From Myxococcaceae bacterium (lineage in GTDB: Bacteria > Myxococcota > Myxococcia > Myxococcales > Myxococcaceae), in assembly GCA_017881265.1 (NCBI GenBank), contig JADGRA010000062.1:1-64000 (forward strand): DNA of 64,000 bases, read 5' to 3'. The position numbers and the translations under genes are program-made. Of the stretch, positions 46,615 through 56,226 are shown piece after piece. The notes under the pieces are model-generated. The model ran no database searches. It was given only the letters and a program-made list of their open reading frames with translations, and had not been told where the DNA came from. The first letter of the stretch is position 1, and each line of letters starts with the position of its first letter.

Positions 46615-48966
46615 ATGCCAGTGCCCAGCCTTGCCGTTCCCGCCGAAGAAGCGCCGCGCTGCCCCACCCTGGTCTCCGTGGATGGGCGCGCCTACCCGCT
46701 ACAGTCCGCACAGCTGCACGCCCGGGCGGAGGGCGGACTTGCCAGCTCTCGGCTGGTGCAGACGTTTGCCAACCCCCATGCAGAGTCCCTCGAAGTCATC
46801 TACACGCTGCCCCTACCCGCCGACGGAGCGGTCCTCGCGTACACCATTCGCCTGGGGGAACGAGTCATCCGCGGGGAAGTGCAACCGCGGGAGAAGGCGG
46901 CGGCGGCCTACCGGGAAGCGCTTTACGCGGGCCGGACTGCCGGGCTTCTGGAGGAGGACCGCACGGACACCTTCCAGCAGCGGCTTGGAAACCTGCCTCC
47001 GCGCACCGAAGTCACGGTCGAAATCGACGTCCTGCAGCCGCTGGCGTTCCTGTGCGGCACAGACGCTGCCAGCCCCGTCTGGGAATACCGCTTCCCGACG
47101 GTGGTCAGCCCCCGCTACCAGGGCGCCCTGGGTCGGGTGACGGACGCCGAACGGCTCGACGTGGACCGCGACGCGGGTGGGGACATCCCCACCCGGCTGG
47201 CGCTGGAACTGACCATTGCGGACGCCCTCCTCGGCCCGGACCGCCTCGTCTCCCCCAGCCACCGCCTCGAGACACTGCTGCAAGGGGAGGCCGTCCTCGT
47301 GCGCCTGGCCGAGGGCGCACGGCTCGACCAGGACCTTGTGGTGCAGTGGCCGGCTGCGTCGGGCGTCGTCGGCGTCCGCGTCGTGGAGGGACGGGGAAAC
47401 GGCTCGGACGCGGGGCGGTATGCCCTGCTGACGGTGACGCCGCCCACTGCGCCCGACGCCGTGCAGCGGCGGGACCTCACCGTGCTCATCGACGCGAGCG
47501 GCTCGATGGCGGGGGCCCCTCTGGAATACGCCAAGCGGGTGGTGTGCGACTTGCTCGAGGGCCTCGCCCCTGCCGACCGGTTCGAGGTGATGGCCTTCGC
47601 GAACACCCCCCAACGGCTGACGCCGGGACTGGAGCAGGCGACGCCGCGGTCGCTCAATCGGTGTCTGCAGGCCATCGCCTCCCTGCGGGCGGGCGGCGGC
47701 ACCGAGATGGGCACGGCCCTGCGGGAGGCGCTGTCGCCCCTGCGTCCGGACGCGCAGCACCAGGTGGTGCTGGTCAGCGACGGCTACATCGGCTTCGAGA
47801 AGGAACTCCTGGCTGAACTGGCTCGCTCGCTGCCGGCCGGTGTGCGACTGCACACGGTGGGCATTGGCTCCGCTCCGAACCGGGCGCTGACCCAGAGCCT
47901 GGCACGTGGCGGACGCGGGGTGGAGCTGCTCGCCGGCGACGAAGCGGCGGCCATCGAGGCGGCGCGCCGCCTACGCGCCGCGACGGACCGACCGGTGCTG
48001 ACCGAGGTCAGCGTCTCGGGGACGGCCATCCGCGCCACGACGCCGGCACGACCGCGGGACGTCCTGGCCGGCCAGCCGCTGCTTCTGGCCGTCGAGCTTC
48101 AGCAGGAGGGCGGCTCCGTCGAAGTCCGGGGAACGCTCGCCGGCTCCAGCGCGGGCTGGAGCTGGCAGCTGACGGTACCAGCGAGGGCGGCAACGACGGA
48201 CGCCGCGGGCGGGCTGCGCGCCACCCCCCTGCCCCTCGGTGCCCTGTTTGGTCGCGAGGCCATCGCCGACGCGGAGTTTGAAGTCGCCGCCGACGGGGAC
48301 GCCGGGGCGCTGGACGCGCGCATTGAAGCCCTGGGCCTGCGCCACCAGCTGACGAGTCGCCGCACCAGCCTGGTGGCCATCGCGGAGGAAACGTCCGTCG
48401 ACCCGCGCGCGCCCCGCCGCCGGGAACGCCTGGCGGTGGAGCTGCCGCGGGGTGTCTCCGCCGAGGGAGCGGGCCTTGTCCCTCCTAAAGGGTTCTTCCT
48501 GGGCGCCCCGGCAATCATGATGGGTGCCACGCGTGGCGTGTCGTCCGGCGTGTCGGAAGACGTCGTGGGGATGACGCGTCGGCACTTGAAGGCCCAGGCC
48601 CCGAAGGTCCGCTTGGCCGCGCCTACGCTTCGGCCGTCTGTGCAGGCGACGGTGGTGGCACGTCTAGGCCAGGAACTGGTGCTGGAGTTCGAGGTCCCGA
48701 CGGACGGCTTCAAGCTTCCTACGGTGGACGTCGACGTGGAAGTTCCGTCGCTGGAGAACCGGCCGGCACGCCTCCGCGCCCGCGTCCTTCTGGAGAAGAG
48801 CAGCCCGCCCGGGCCGCACGCGGCCGGACTCATCGTCCGGCTGGCGTTGCGCTTGGAGGACGGTCAGGCCTGGCCCGAAGGACAGCCCCTCACGCTGTCC
48901 TGGAGCGGCGGCAGCCTGGGAGTCCACCTGCCGCCAGGAACGGAGCCCGGCGTCCACGGCCCATGA
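46615..48966 (+). CDS. VIT and von Willebrand factor A domain protein
   Basis: VIT region (RLVQTFANPHAESLEVIYTLPLPADGAVLAYTIRLGERVIRGEVQPREKAAAAYREAL), vWA MIDAS DLTVLIDASGSMAG. Confidence 0.92.
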   Translation: MPVPSLAVPAEEAPRCPTLVSVDGRAYPLQSAQLHARAEGGLASSRLVQTFANPHAESLEVIYTLPLPADGAVLAYTIRLGERVIRGEVQPREKAAAAYREALYAGRTAGLLEEDRTDTFQQRLGNLPPRTEVTVEIDVLQPLAFLCGTDAASPVWEYRFPTVVSPRYQGALGRVTDAERLDVDRDAGGDIPTRLALELTIADALLGPDRLVSPSHRLETLLQGEAVLVRLAEGARLDQDLVVQWPAASGVVGVRVVEGRGNGSDAGRYALLTVTPPTAPDAVQRRDLTVLIDASGSMAGAPLEYAKRVVCDLLEGLAPADRFEVMAFANTPQRLTPGLEQATPRSLNRCLQAIASLRAGGGTEMGTALREALSPLRPDAQHQVVLVSDGYIGFEKELLAELARSLPAGVRLHTVGIGSAPNRALTQSLARGGRGVELLAGDEAAAIEAARRLRAATDRPVLTEVSVSGTAIRATTPARPRDVLAGQPLLLAVELQQEGGSVEVRGTLAGSSAGWSWQLTVPARAATTDAAGGLRATPLPLGALFGREAIADAEFEVAADGDAGALDARIEALGLRHQLTSRRTSLVAIAEETSVDPRAPRRRERLAVELPRGVSAEGAGLVPPKGFFLGAPAIMMGATRGVSSGVSEDVVGMTRRHLKAQAPKVRLAAPTLRPSVQATVVARLGQELVLEFEVPTDGFKLPTVDVDVEVPSLENRPARLRARVLLEKSSPPGPHAAGLIVRLALRLEDGQAWPEGQPLTLSWSGGSLGVHLPPGTEPGVHGP

Positions 48967-49523
48967 CCGCGCTCGACTCCACGTTTCTGCAAGCCAGGGC
49001 TGGAGACCGCATGGCCTTTGCGCGCTGGATGGGGGGCGTCGAGCTTCCCCTCCGGCGCGCGCTGCGACCCTTCGCCCGAGCCGTGGACGTGGAGGCGGTG
49101 GTGCAAGAGGCGTTGCTGCGGATGTGGCTTCTCTCGCGGGACCGCCGGCGCGAGCTCACCGGCGAGAATGCCTCATTGCGCTTCGCCCTCGGCCTGGCGC
49201 GGAACCTGGCCCGGGCCGAGGCGCGACGCCTGGGGCACGAGAGGCTGTTGCCTCCGGAGGGACTTCCTGAGCCCAGTGTAGACCCGGAGCCGCCCCCGGA
49301 CCCCGCGCTGAGGAAAGCCATCCTCGGCTGTCTGGAACGGCTGGCGAAAAAGCCGGCCCAGGCGTTTGCGGCCCGGCTGCGCGCAGGCCTTTCTGCGGAT
49401 GCAGTGCTTGCCTCACAGCTGGGGATGACCCTCAACACGTTCCTTCAAAACATCGTCCGCGCGCGCAAACAGCTCGCGACGTGCCTCGCCCGAAAGGGCA
49501 TCTCCCTGGAGAACGGGCTGTGA
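48963..49523 (+). CDS. ECF-type RNA polymerase sigma factor
   Basis: sigma2-like ARAVDVEAVVQEALLRMWLLSRD and sigma4-like segment; 4-bp overlap with upstream gene. Confidence 0.75.
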   Translation: MTALDSTFLQARAGDRMAFARWMGGVELPLRRALRPFARAVDVEAVVQEALLRMWLLSRDRRRELTGENASLRFALGLARNLARAEARRLGHERLLPPEGLPEPSVDPEPPPDPALRKAILGCLERLAKKPAQAFAARLRAGLSADAVLASQLGMTLNTFLQNIVRARKQLATCLARKGISLENGL

Positions 49524-49765
49524 CGAGCCAACGCGAGCAAGAGTCCCTCCTCGAAGCCGCAGTCACCCCCTACCGCGAGCGCGACCGGGAGGGGCGCCTG
49601 GTGCCACTGCCAGCCTGGTGGGACCTGTCTCCGGAGGCGCGGGAGGAGCTCTTCTCCCGCCAGCTTGGGCGCCGCGCCCTGGAACGTGCCATTGACCCCG
49701 ACGGGCAAAGCGCCACCGTCCGCGCCGTCCTGGCCAGGCTGGGCATTTCGGCGTCGACGCCCTGA
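49520..49765 (+). CDS. small hypothetical protein coupled to ECF sigma gene
   Basis: 81 aa, GTG start overlapping sigma stop codon. Confidence 0.55.
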   Translation: MTSQREQESLLEAAVTPYRERDREGRLVPLPAWWDLSPEAREELFSRQLGRRALERAIDPDGQSATVRAVLARLGISASTP

Positions 49766-49802
49766 GGGCAGCCGCGGGACCCAATGCCCGCAGCGTCTGG
49801 CC

Positions 49803-51731
49803 CTACTTTCTGGGCGCGAGGATGTCGTCCAGGAGGGGCTTCTGCGCCGGGTCGCGCTCGAGGTGTGGGTAGCGCAAGCCGCCGTGGTAGTCGACGCGGA
49901 CGGTGCGGAAGCGCTCTCCCACCCGCACCAGCAGCTCCACTGGCTCGGTCCCGGTTTTCGCGCGCGCGATGGCGCTGTGGAGTCGCTCCGCGTCGTAGGC
50001 CAGCCCATCAACGGCGAGCAGTTGTGCCCCCGACGTCAGCCCGGCCTTGAAGGCCGGGCCGTCCCAGCTGACAAAACTGACGGTGGCATCCTTGTCCACC
50101 ACCAGGCCGAGGGAATAGCGGTGGTCGACGCTTTTGGTCCGGGTGGCTTCCACGGATTTCCAGTAGTCGCTCGGCTCCTCGGTGAAGACCAGCCGGTAGC
50201 CGCCGCGGCGCAGCCCGTCGATAGGCGCACCGGGGCCATGCCCGTCCAGGCGGCTGCGGAGAAAGCTGGCCCAGTCGTACGGCAGCACGGCGTTCAAGGC
50301 CGTGACGACGTCCTCGAAGGTGTAGGTGACGGGGACGTAGCTGCCCTCCTCGATGCCGAAGAAGGCAGTGGCGAAGTCATCGAGCGAGCGCTTGCCTCGC
50401 GTCTTCTCGCGGATGAGGGTGTCGACGTCGAGCCAGATGAGCGCCCCTTCCGGGTAGTAATCCTCGAAGCGCTGCCAGTTGGGCCAGGACTGGGGGCGGC
50501 GGGGGCTGATGATTTCGTCGTTGGTGGTGTCCTGGACCGAGCGCCAGCTCCGGCCTGGCATCAGCTGCAGCGCGGCCACGCTCATCGCCAGCGCCTCGAG
50601 CGCCTGCTGGCGCGTCCACAGGCCGGCGCGGGCCGTCAGTACCGTCCCCCAGTACTGGGTGCCGCCCTCGTACACCCACAACATTGAGTCGCGCATGGGG
50701 GTGTGGAAGTCCGGCGTCCAGAGGTCGGCCGGGCGCCGGAACTTGCCGTCCCAGGAATGCACGTACTCGTGGGCGATGACGTCGCGGTAGCCCGCCGTCT
50801 TGTCCCAGTCGGTGAAGTCGGCAATGGGCTCGCCGTACTCGGCCGAGCGGTGGTGTTCCAGCGTGGTGTCCCAGCCGATGTCGTCACTCAGTTGCAGCAG
50901 GAAGTTGTAGTGGTCGTAGTGACGGCCCCCGAAGAGGCGGTAGGCCTGCTGCACCAGGGCCCGGTGCAACTCGATGAGGTCCGGCTTGACGGCAAGCAGG
51001 TCGGCGCGGTCCGCCATCAAGTTCAGCGTCACCGGCACGCGGTCCGAGGGCGCCAAGTCGTAGGCGCGGGCATAGCGGGCGGCGCGCAGCGGCGAGTCCA
51101 CCAGCGTGTCCACGGACACCACCTTAAAGCGGGTGCGCCCGGCCTCCACCGCGGCCACCTCCAGGGCGGTGGCCACCGTCCAGCCCTCGGGCACGCGGAT
51201 GGAGGCCTCCACCGGAATGTCCCGGGTGAAGTACCCGGCCGGGTAAAGCACCACTGAGTTCCAGTCCAGGGCCAGCTGCAGCGACGAGACCTCGGTGGGG
51301 CCCACCCCATGGCTCACCGGAGAGAGGTAGGTGAAGTCCACCGAGACGCGGTTGACGCCAGCCGGCACCGGCACGTGGAAAGCGAAGACATCCGCCGTGT
51401 CGCGCGCCCACGCCAGCCGCGTGCCGGCGGCTGTCACCACCAGCCCGGCCAGCCGTTCGATGGTGCCCTCCGGCGCGTGCGTCCCGGGCAGCCAGCGCGG
51501 ATACATGAGGATGAGTTCCTTCCCGCCGGTGACCGGGACCTCCTCGTGCACGGCGACGATGCGCCGGCTGACGTCCGTGGCGTCGAGGGTGAGGAGCAGC
51601 GTGCCCGGGTAGGCCTCATCCCGAGAGGAGGGGATGGGCGCATTCGGCGGCAGAGGCAGGGGCCCGGGGCTGGCTGCGAAAGTGGTGGGAGCGAGGAAAA
51701 GGAGGGCGAGGGACAGTGCGCGATGGTTCAA
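49803..51731 (-). CDS. M61 family peptidase (glycyl aminopeptidase-like) with PDZ domain
   Basis: signal peptide; MYPRWLPGTHAPEG, VIAHEYVHSWDGKFRRPADLWTPDF, LWVYEGGTQYWG; PDZ-like C-terminus; start uncertain. Confidence 0.92.
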   Translation of the reverse strand: MNHRALSLALLFLAPTTFAASPGPLPLPPNAPIPSSRDEAYPGTLLLTLDATDVSRRIVAVHEEVPVTGGKELILMYPRWLPGTHAPEGTIERLAGLVVTAAGTRLAWARDTADVFAFHVPVPAGVNRVSVDFTYLSPVSHGVGPTEVSSLQLALDWNSVVLYPAGYFTRDIPVEASIRVPEGWTVATALEVAAVEAGRTRFKVVSVDTLVDSPLRAARYARAYDLAPSDRVPVTLNLMADRADLLAVKPDLIELHRALVQQAYRLFGGRHYDHYNFLLQLSDDIGWDTTLEHHRSAEYGEPIADFTDWDKTAGYRDVIAHEYVHSWDGKFRRPADLWTPDFHTPMRDSMLWVYEGGTQYWGTVLTARAGLWTRQQALEALAMSVAALQLMPGRSWRSVQDTTNDEIISPRRPQSWPNWQRFEDYYPEGALIWLDVDTLIREKTRGKRSLDDFATAFFGIEEGSYVPVTYTFEDVVTALNAVLPYDWASFLRSRLDGHGPGAPIDGLRRGGYRLVFTEEPSDYWKSVEATRTKSVDHRYSLGLVVDKDATVSFVSWDGPAFKAGLTSGAQLLAVDGLAYDAERLHSAIARAKTGTEPVELLVRVGERFRTVRVDYHGGLRYPHLERDPAQKPLLDDILAPRK

Positions 51732-52314
51732 GGAGCGACCACCGTAACATGGCGGGCGTCGCTGGCCGGGACGGCCGTCGGCCAGATTTTTCGCGGCCTC
51801 CACCGACCAGGCGGCAACGAGGACCCCAGCGGCCATTGCCGCTGATTCTCGGTCCGTCTGGCGAAGAGCAGAGTGTTTCTGGAATCAGGCTGGCGCGCCA
51901 CGACTGTGGTGGAAACCTTTACAAACACTCGCGTAAGCGCGTTCCGGCTGGCGGTGCGGTCCGAATGACTTCTATTTCTTGCTCCAGGGGTGAAGGAGCC
52001 GGGCTTGAGTGTCTTTCAAGCCGGTCCCCAACTCCGGGGGGGGCAAGGTGAGTCCGGTCAAGGGTGTTCGAGGCGTCCGATGGGTTGGCTTTGAGCCGCT
52101 GCTGATTTTGGTTGTTCCGCTGTTGTTCGCTTCCGGCCCCTGTCAGCCAGCGTTCAGGGACGGCGGCAGCCAGTCTTCTGCTGCGGCGCCTGCCTCCGCG
52201 AGCACCACTCAGCCTCGTCCGAGAGCCTCACCATGTGTTCCTTCGAACGTTGAGTGGCCGGACAGCACCTCAGCGGGAGCCTTGACCGTCCTGAATCCGA
52301 GCAGGGCCTGAGCC

Positions 52315-53433
52315 ATGAGCCTTCTCTTCGTCCGAGAGCCGGCCGTTGTCGTCCGAACACGTTCTGTGAAATTCGGGCCGACGAGCAGTTCTTCGTTCGG
52401 AGTGGACGTGAGACAGGCGGTCCTCGATTGGTTCCAAGCGCAGGGCATCTCGCCGAAGGCGAATCGGGCGATGGTGCTCAAGACCATCGTCCTGGTCAGC
52501 GGGGTCGCTGCAGCGTACGGCTCAATCCTCGCGAGCGGTGTCCCTTGGTCGGCCCGTTGGTGCAGCTGTGTCTTCTTGGGTCTGGGCCTGGCCAGCCTCG
52601 GGATGGCCATTGGTCATGACGCTCTGCACGGCGCCTACTCGAACCGTCCGTGGGTCAATCGTCTCCTGGGGCTGGCGTTCGACGTGGCGGGGGCGAACGG
52701 ACACATTTGGAAATTCACCCACAACGTCGTTCACCACACCTATACGAACGTCGACGGCGTCGACATGGACATCGACCTGGACCCGCTCGTCCGAATGGCT
52801 GCGTCGACGCGCTGGAAACCGTACCACCGCTACCAGCGCTTCTATGCGTTCGGGCTCTACGCCCTCGCGGCCATCCACTGGTTCCTCGCGAAGGACTTCG
52901 TCTACTTCGCCCGCCGGCGACTCGGCCCCTACTTGACGCTACGCCACCGGTGGACGGCGTGGGCGGGCCTCGTCGGCGGGCGGATGCTGGTGCTCTTCTA
53001 CTCGGTGGTCCTCCCCGCCTGGGTGCTCCGTCCGGCCTGGTGGATGTTTCTCATCGGCTGGCTGACCGTCTACCTGACGTTCGGCTTGGTGCTGGGAGTG
53101 ACCTTTCAGCTGGCGCACGCAGTCACCCCGGTCGAGATGCCGGTGCCGCCCGGGAGCGGCCGACTGGAGGCTTTTGCCCTCCACCAGGTGAACACCACAG
53201 CGGACTTTGCCTGCGCCAACCGGCTGCTCACCTGGTACTTGGGCGGTCTCAACTTTCAAGTGGAGCACCACCTGTTCCCTGAAGTCTGCAGCATCCATTA
53301 CCCTCGCTTGCGGCACATCGTGCGGGAAGTCGCCGCCCGCCACGGCGTGCGGTGCCGCGAGTTCCCGACGGTGCGCTTGGCGCTGGCCTCGCACGTTCAG
53401 CACCTGCGGCAACTGGGCCGCGCTCCGAACTAG
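52315..53433 (+). CDS. membrane fatty-acid desaturase
   Basis: histidine boxes HDALHG, HNVVHH, QVEHHLFP. Confidence 0.92.
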   Translation: MSLLFVREPAVVVRTRSVKFGPTSSSSFGVDVRQAVLDWFQAQGISPKANRAMVLKTIVLVSGVAAAYGSILASGVPWSARWCSCVFLGLGLASLGMAIGHDALHGAYSNRPWVNRLLGLAFDVAGANGHIWKFTHNVVHHTYTNVDGVDMDIDLDPLVRMAASTRWKPYHRYQRFYAFGLYALAAIHWFLAKDFVYFARRRLGPYLTLRHRWTAWAGLVGGRMLVLFYSVVLPAWVLRPAWWMFLIGWLTVYLTFGLVLGVTFQLAHAVTPVEMPVPPGSGRLEAFALHQVNTTADFACANRLLTWYLGGLNFQVEHHLFPEVCSIHYPRLRHIVREVAARHGVRCREFPTVRLALASHVQHLRQLGRAPN

Positions 53434-53675
53434 GCGCTTTGTGGAGGCCGCTCCACCAAAGCGCCGACCGTCCGCTTGAAAGTCGCGGCAGTCCGCACAA
53501 CCTCCCCTCTCCGCTTGCGGTCGGTCCCGCTGCTCGTGGCGAGACTTCATTCACAGCGCTCCGCGTAAACGCGTTTGTCGTGGCCGTTTCGGCAGGTGGG
53601 TCGCCAGACTTGACGTCGAGCCTCGAGCGGCGCCCGACGGCAGGGCGAAGAAGCGGAGGGCTCTGTTGTGGATGG

Positions 53676-54791
53676 GTGAGCCGCAGGACACGAAAGGCGA
53701 TTGGCAACGTGCAAAGCGCAGCAACAGTGTTTGAGGCGCCCCGGTCCGAGAACAGTCTGTCCTGGGCCCGGCACTCCTGGCGCGGGGGCGAGTTGGCGGA
53801 GCGACTGCGGAACGCTCCGAGGGTGAACCTTGGGTCATGGCCGACGCCCATCCAGCGAGTCACCCGACGCGGCCGGTGCGACCTGCTCGTCAAGCGAGAC
53901 GACCTCAGCGGCTTCGGCCGTGGGGGCGCGAAGACGCGAAAGCTGAGTCACCTGCTCGGGCACGTACGCACCAATGCTCATGGCGAGCTGCTGGCGGTGG
54001 CCGGAAACGTGACCAACTTGGCGTTCGACCTGTTGCAGGCCTCCGGAGCTTTCGGACTTCGGACGCGCCTCTTCATCGTCAACGACCCGCCCGCCACACC
54101 GGGCGAGCGGGCGAGAATCTTCGCCGGCGTCCTGGGTTCCATCGAACTCTTGACGTGCGGCAGGGCCGAGGCGGCGGCGGTCGTCTTGCGCGCCTACGCA
54201 GCTGCCTGGCACGCCGGTCGGAAGCCCTTCCTTGCGCTGCCTGGCGCTTTCCACCCGGCGTGCGTCATCGGCAACGCGTGCGGTTTCCTCGAGATGGTCG
54301 AGCAACTCGAATCCCAAGGCGCACCCTTGCCTCGCACCGTGTTCGTGACGGCAGCCACCGGCACGACGGTCGCGGGGTTTCTCCTGGCTGCGGACGTGCT
54401 TCGCGCTGCAGGCGGTCCCCCCATCCGGGTGATTGGCGTGCAAGTGCACCCAGGCCGAATCCGGCTGCAGACGCTGGCCCTGACACGATGGACGGAGCGC
54501 TTCCTCGGCACCAATCATCGCACGCCGGTTCACCCGACGAGTTTCGTTCCGTCTCGCGAGCGCTTCGCCCACTTCGGACCTGGCGTTCCGCGTCTTTGCT
54601 TGCAGGTGGAGCAGGAACTCGGGCTCAGGCTGGACCCCATTTTTGGGGGAAAGACCTGGCAGGCAATGCAGGCCGACGTGGCCGCCAACGCTCCCGACGA
54701 CCGGCCGCTCCTCTACTGGCACTGCGGTTACACGCCGGAGTGGAAGACGCTCTGTGCCTCCGGAGCGGGGCGGGGCGAGGTGACGTCGTGA
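53676..54791 (+). CDS. fold-type II PLP enzyme, ACC deaminase/D-cysteine desulfhydrase-like
   Basis: CDLLVKRDDLSGFGRGGAKTRKLSHLL with PLP lysine context; VFVTAATGTTVAGFLLAA; start uncertain. Confidence 0.78.
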   Translation: MSRRTRKAIGNVQSAATVFEAPRSENSLSWARHSWRGGELAERLRNAPRVNLGSWPTPIQRVTRRGRCDLLVKRDDLSGFGRGGAKTRKLSHLLGHVRTNAHGELLAVAGNVTNLAFDLLQASGAFGLRTRLFIVNDPPATPGERARIFAGVLGSIELLTCGRAEAAAVVLRAYAAAWHAGRKPFLALPGAFHPACVIGNACGFLEMVEQLESQGAPLPRTVFVTAATGTTVAGFLLAADVLRAAGGPPIRVIGVQVHPGRIRLQTLALTRWTERFLGTNHRTPVHPTSFVPSRERFAHFGPGVPRLCLQVEQELGLRLDPIFGGKTWQAMQADVAANAPDDRPLLYWHCGYTPEWKTLCASGAGRGEVTS

Positions 54792-56224
54792 GACTGCAGG
54801 CGCTCGCCTTGGTGCCGTCGGGCCGGTTCGGCATCCGGCGGTTCGCTGTGGTCGCCGGCTACGTGTTGGTTTTCACCATCGCCTTGCCCGTCCAGGTGTG
54901 GGCGCTGGGGACACGGCTGGATGCGTTGCTTCACCTGCCAGCCATCAATGGCCTGCGCACGCCAGGGCTTGTTCTTCTGTCCGCGGGCGCTGCCTTGTGG
55001 TTGACCGCCCACGTCTGGTTCAGCGCCGCCGGCCGTGGGTTGCCCATTTCGAGCCTGCCTCCGATGCGCCTCGTCAAGAGCGGGCCCTACGCGTGGCTCC
55101 GCCATCCCATCTACGTCGGCTTCACCGTGGCGGCCGCCGGGCTCGGCTGTGCCAAGGGGTCCCTGGGACACGGGCTTCTGGCCCCCCTCCTCCTGGCAAC
55201 CGCCTGTTGGGCCTACGTGGTGACGTTGGAGGGACCCGCGTTGTGGAGACGCTTCGGCCAGGGCTACCACCAGGTGGGCCGCGGCACCGCCTGGAAGCTG
55301 CCCTGGACGCGGGGCTGGCCTCGGCTCCACGCTGCCGTGGAACGCCTCGCCAATCGAACGGTTCTCTTCCGGGTCGGTCCCACGCTGTGGGTAACCTACG
55401 GCGCCTTCGTAGCGTTCGGGTCGTTTCTGGTCACGCTCTTCGCGCGCGTGACGCTGGGTACGTTGTGCTCGTCATGGCAGTACGTCGGGGTTTCCATCGG
55501 TCTGGCGCTGTCGATGTCGGTGGGCGCGCGACTCGGCTCAGTTGCTTACAACGTGGCGGCTCTGCGACGGCGCGGGCTTTCTGAGCTGCGCACCGTCGGA
55601 TTCGTCTCCTGGGGCGGGTATCTCGGCCTGGCGGCTTTCACCGCTTTCTTTGGTGCTCGCACCGGGATTTCTTCTCTCGCGGTTCTCGACCGCCTCATGC
55701 CACTGCTCTGCGTGTGCACTGCGTTGGGGCGGGTGGGCTGCCTCACCTACGGGTGCTGTTTCGGACGACCCGCGCCCCACGGCGTGCGCTGGACGAATCC
55801 GGACGCGAAGGTGGTGCGGTTGCTTGGACCTGAAGTCGGCTCCCTGCCCCGCGTCCCGGTGCAGCTGCTCGGGACGGTGGTGGGCCTCGTCGCCGCCGGC
55901 GCGGCGCTCGTCCTCAACCTGCGGAACGGCGCCGCCGGGGCGACGACGTTCCTCGTGTGGCTCTGGTATTTCCTCGTCCGGCTGAGCATCGAGCAGCTGC
56001 GGGACGAGCCACGCCTCGGTTTGCTCGCCTGGACGCGCGGCCAGTGGCTCGCTGCTATCGGGGCAGGCGTCTCGCTGGTGTCGCTCATGCGCCTGGATGC
56101 GAGTGCCACGGTAACCGCCACACATGGCTCGCTCGACCTGCTGGCGCTGGCAACGGCCACCACCGTCGGCGCGATGGTCTTCGCCATCTTCGGCCTTCAC
56201 TGGCGCCAGGTCGGGAGGTGGTGA
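54788..56224 (+). CDS. fusion: isoprenylcysteine/phospholipid methyltransferase-like domain plus Lgt-like domain
   Basis: N-half VKSGPYAWLRHPIYVGF...E...RRFGQGYHQ; C-half TALGRVGCLTYGCCFGRPAPHGVRWTNPDA...PVQLLGTVVGL resembles prolipoprotein diacylglyceryl transferase. Confidence 0.75.
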   Translation: MRLQALALVPSGRFGIRRFAVVAGYVLVFTIALPVQVWALGTRLDALLHLPAINGLRTPGLVLLSAGAALWLTAHVWFSAAGRGLPISSLPPMRLVKSGPYAWLRHPIYVGFTVAAAGLGCAKGSLGHGLLAPLLLATACWAYVVTLEGPALWRRFGQGYHQVGRGTAWKLPWTRGWPRLHAAVERLANRTVLFRVGPTLWVTYGAFVAFGSFLVTLFARVTLGTLCSSWQYVGVSIGLALSMSVGARLGSVAYNVAALRRRGLSELRTVGFVSWGGYLGLAAFTAFFGARTGISSLAVLDRLMPLLCVCTALGRVGCLTYGCCFGRPAPHGVRWTNPDAKVVRLLGPEVGSLPRVPVQLLGTVVGLVAAGAALVLNLRNGAAGATTFLVWLWYFLVRLSIEQLRDEPRLGLLAWTRGQWLAAIGAGVSLVSLMRLDASATVTATHGSLDLLALATATTVGAMVFAIFGLHWRQVGRW

Positions 56225-56226
56225 GG

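Noticed and set aside
52009-52311. 100-aa ORF upstream of the desaturase
   Set aside because: No family, low-complexity C-terminus; may be leader sequence rather than coding.
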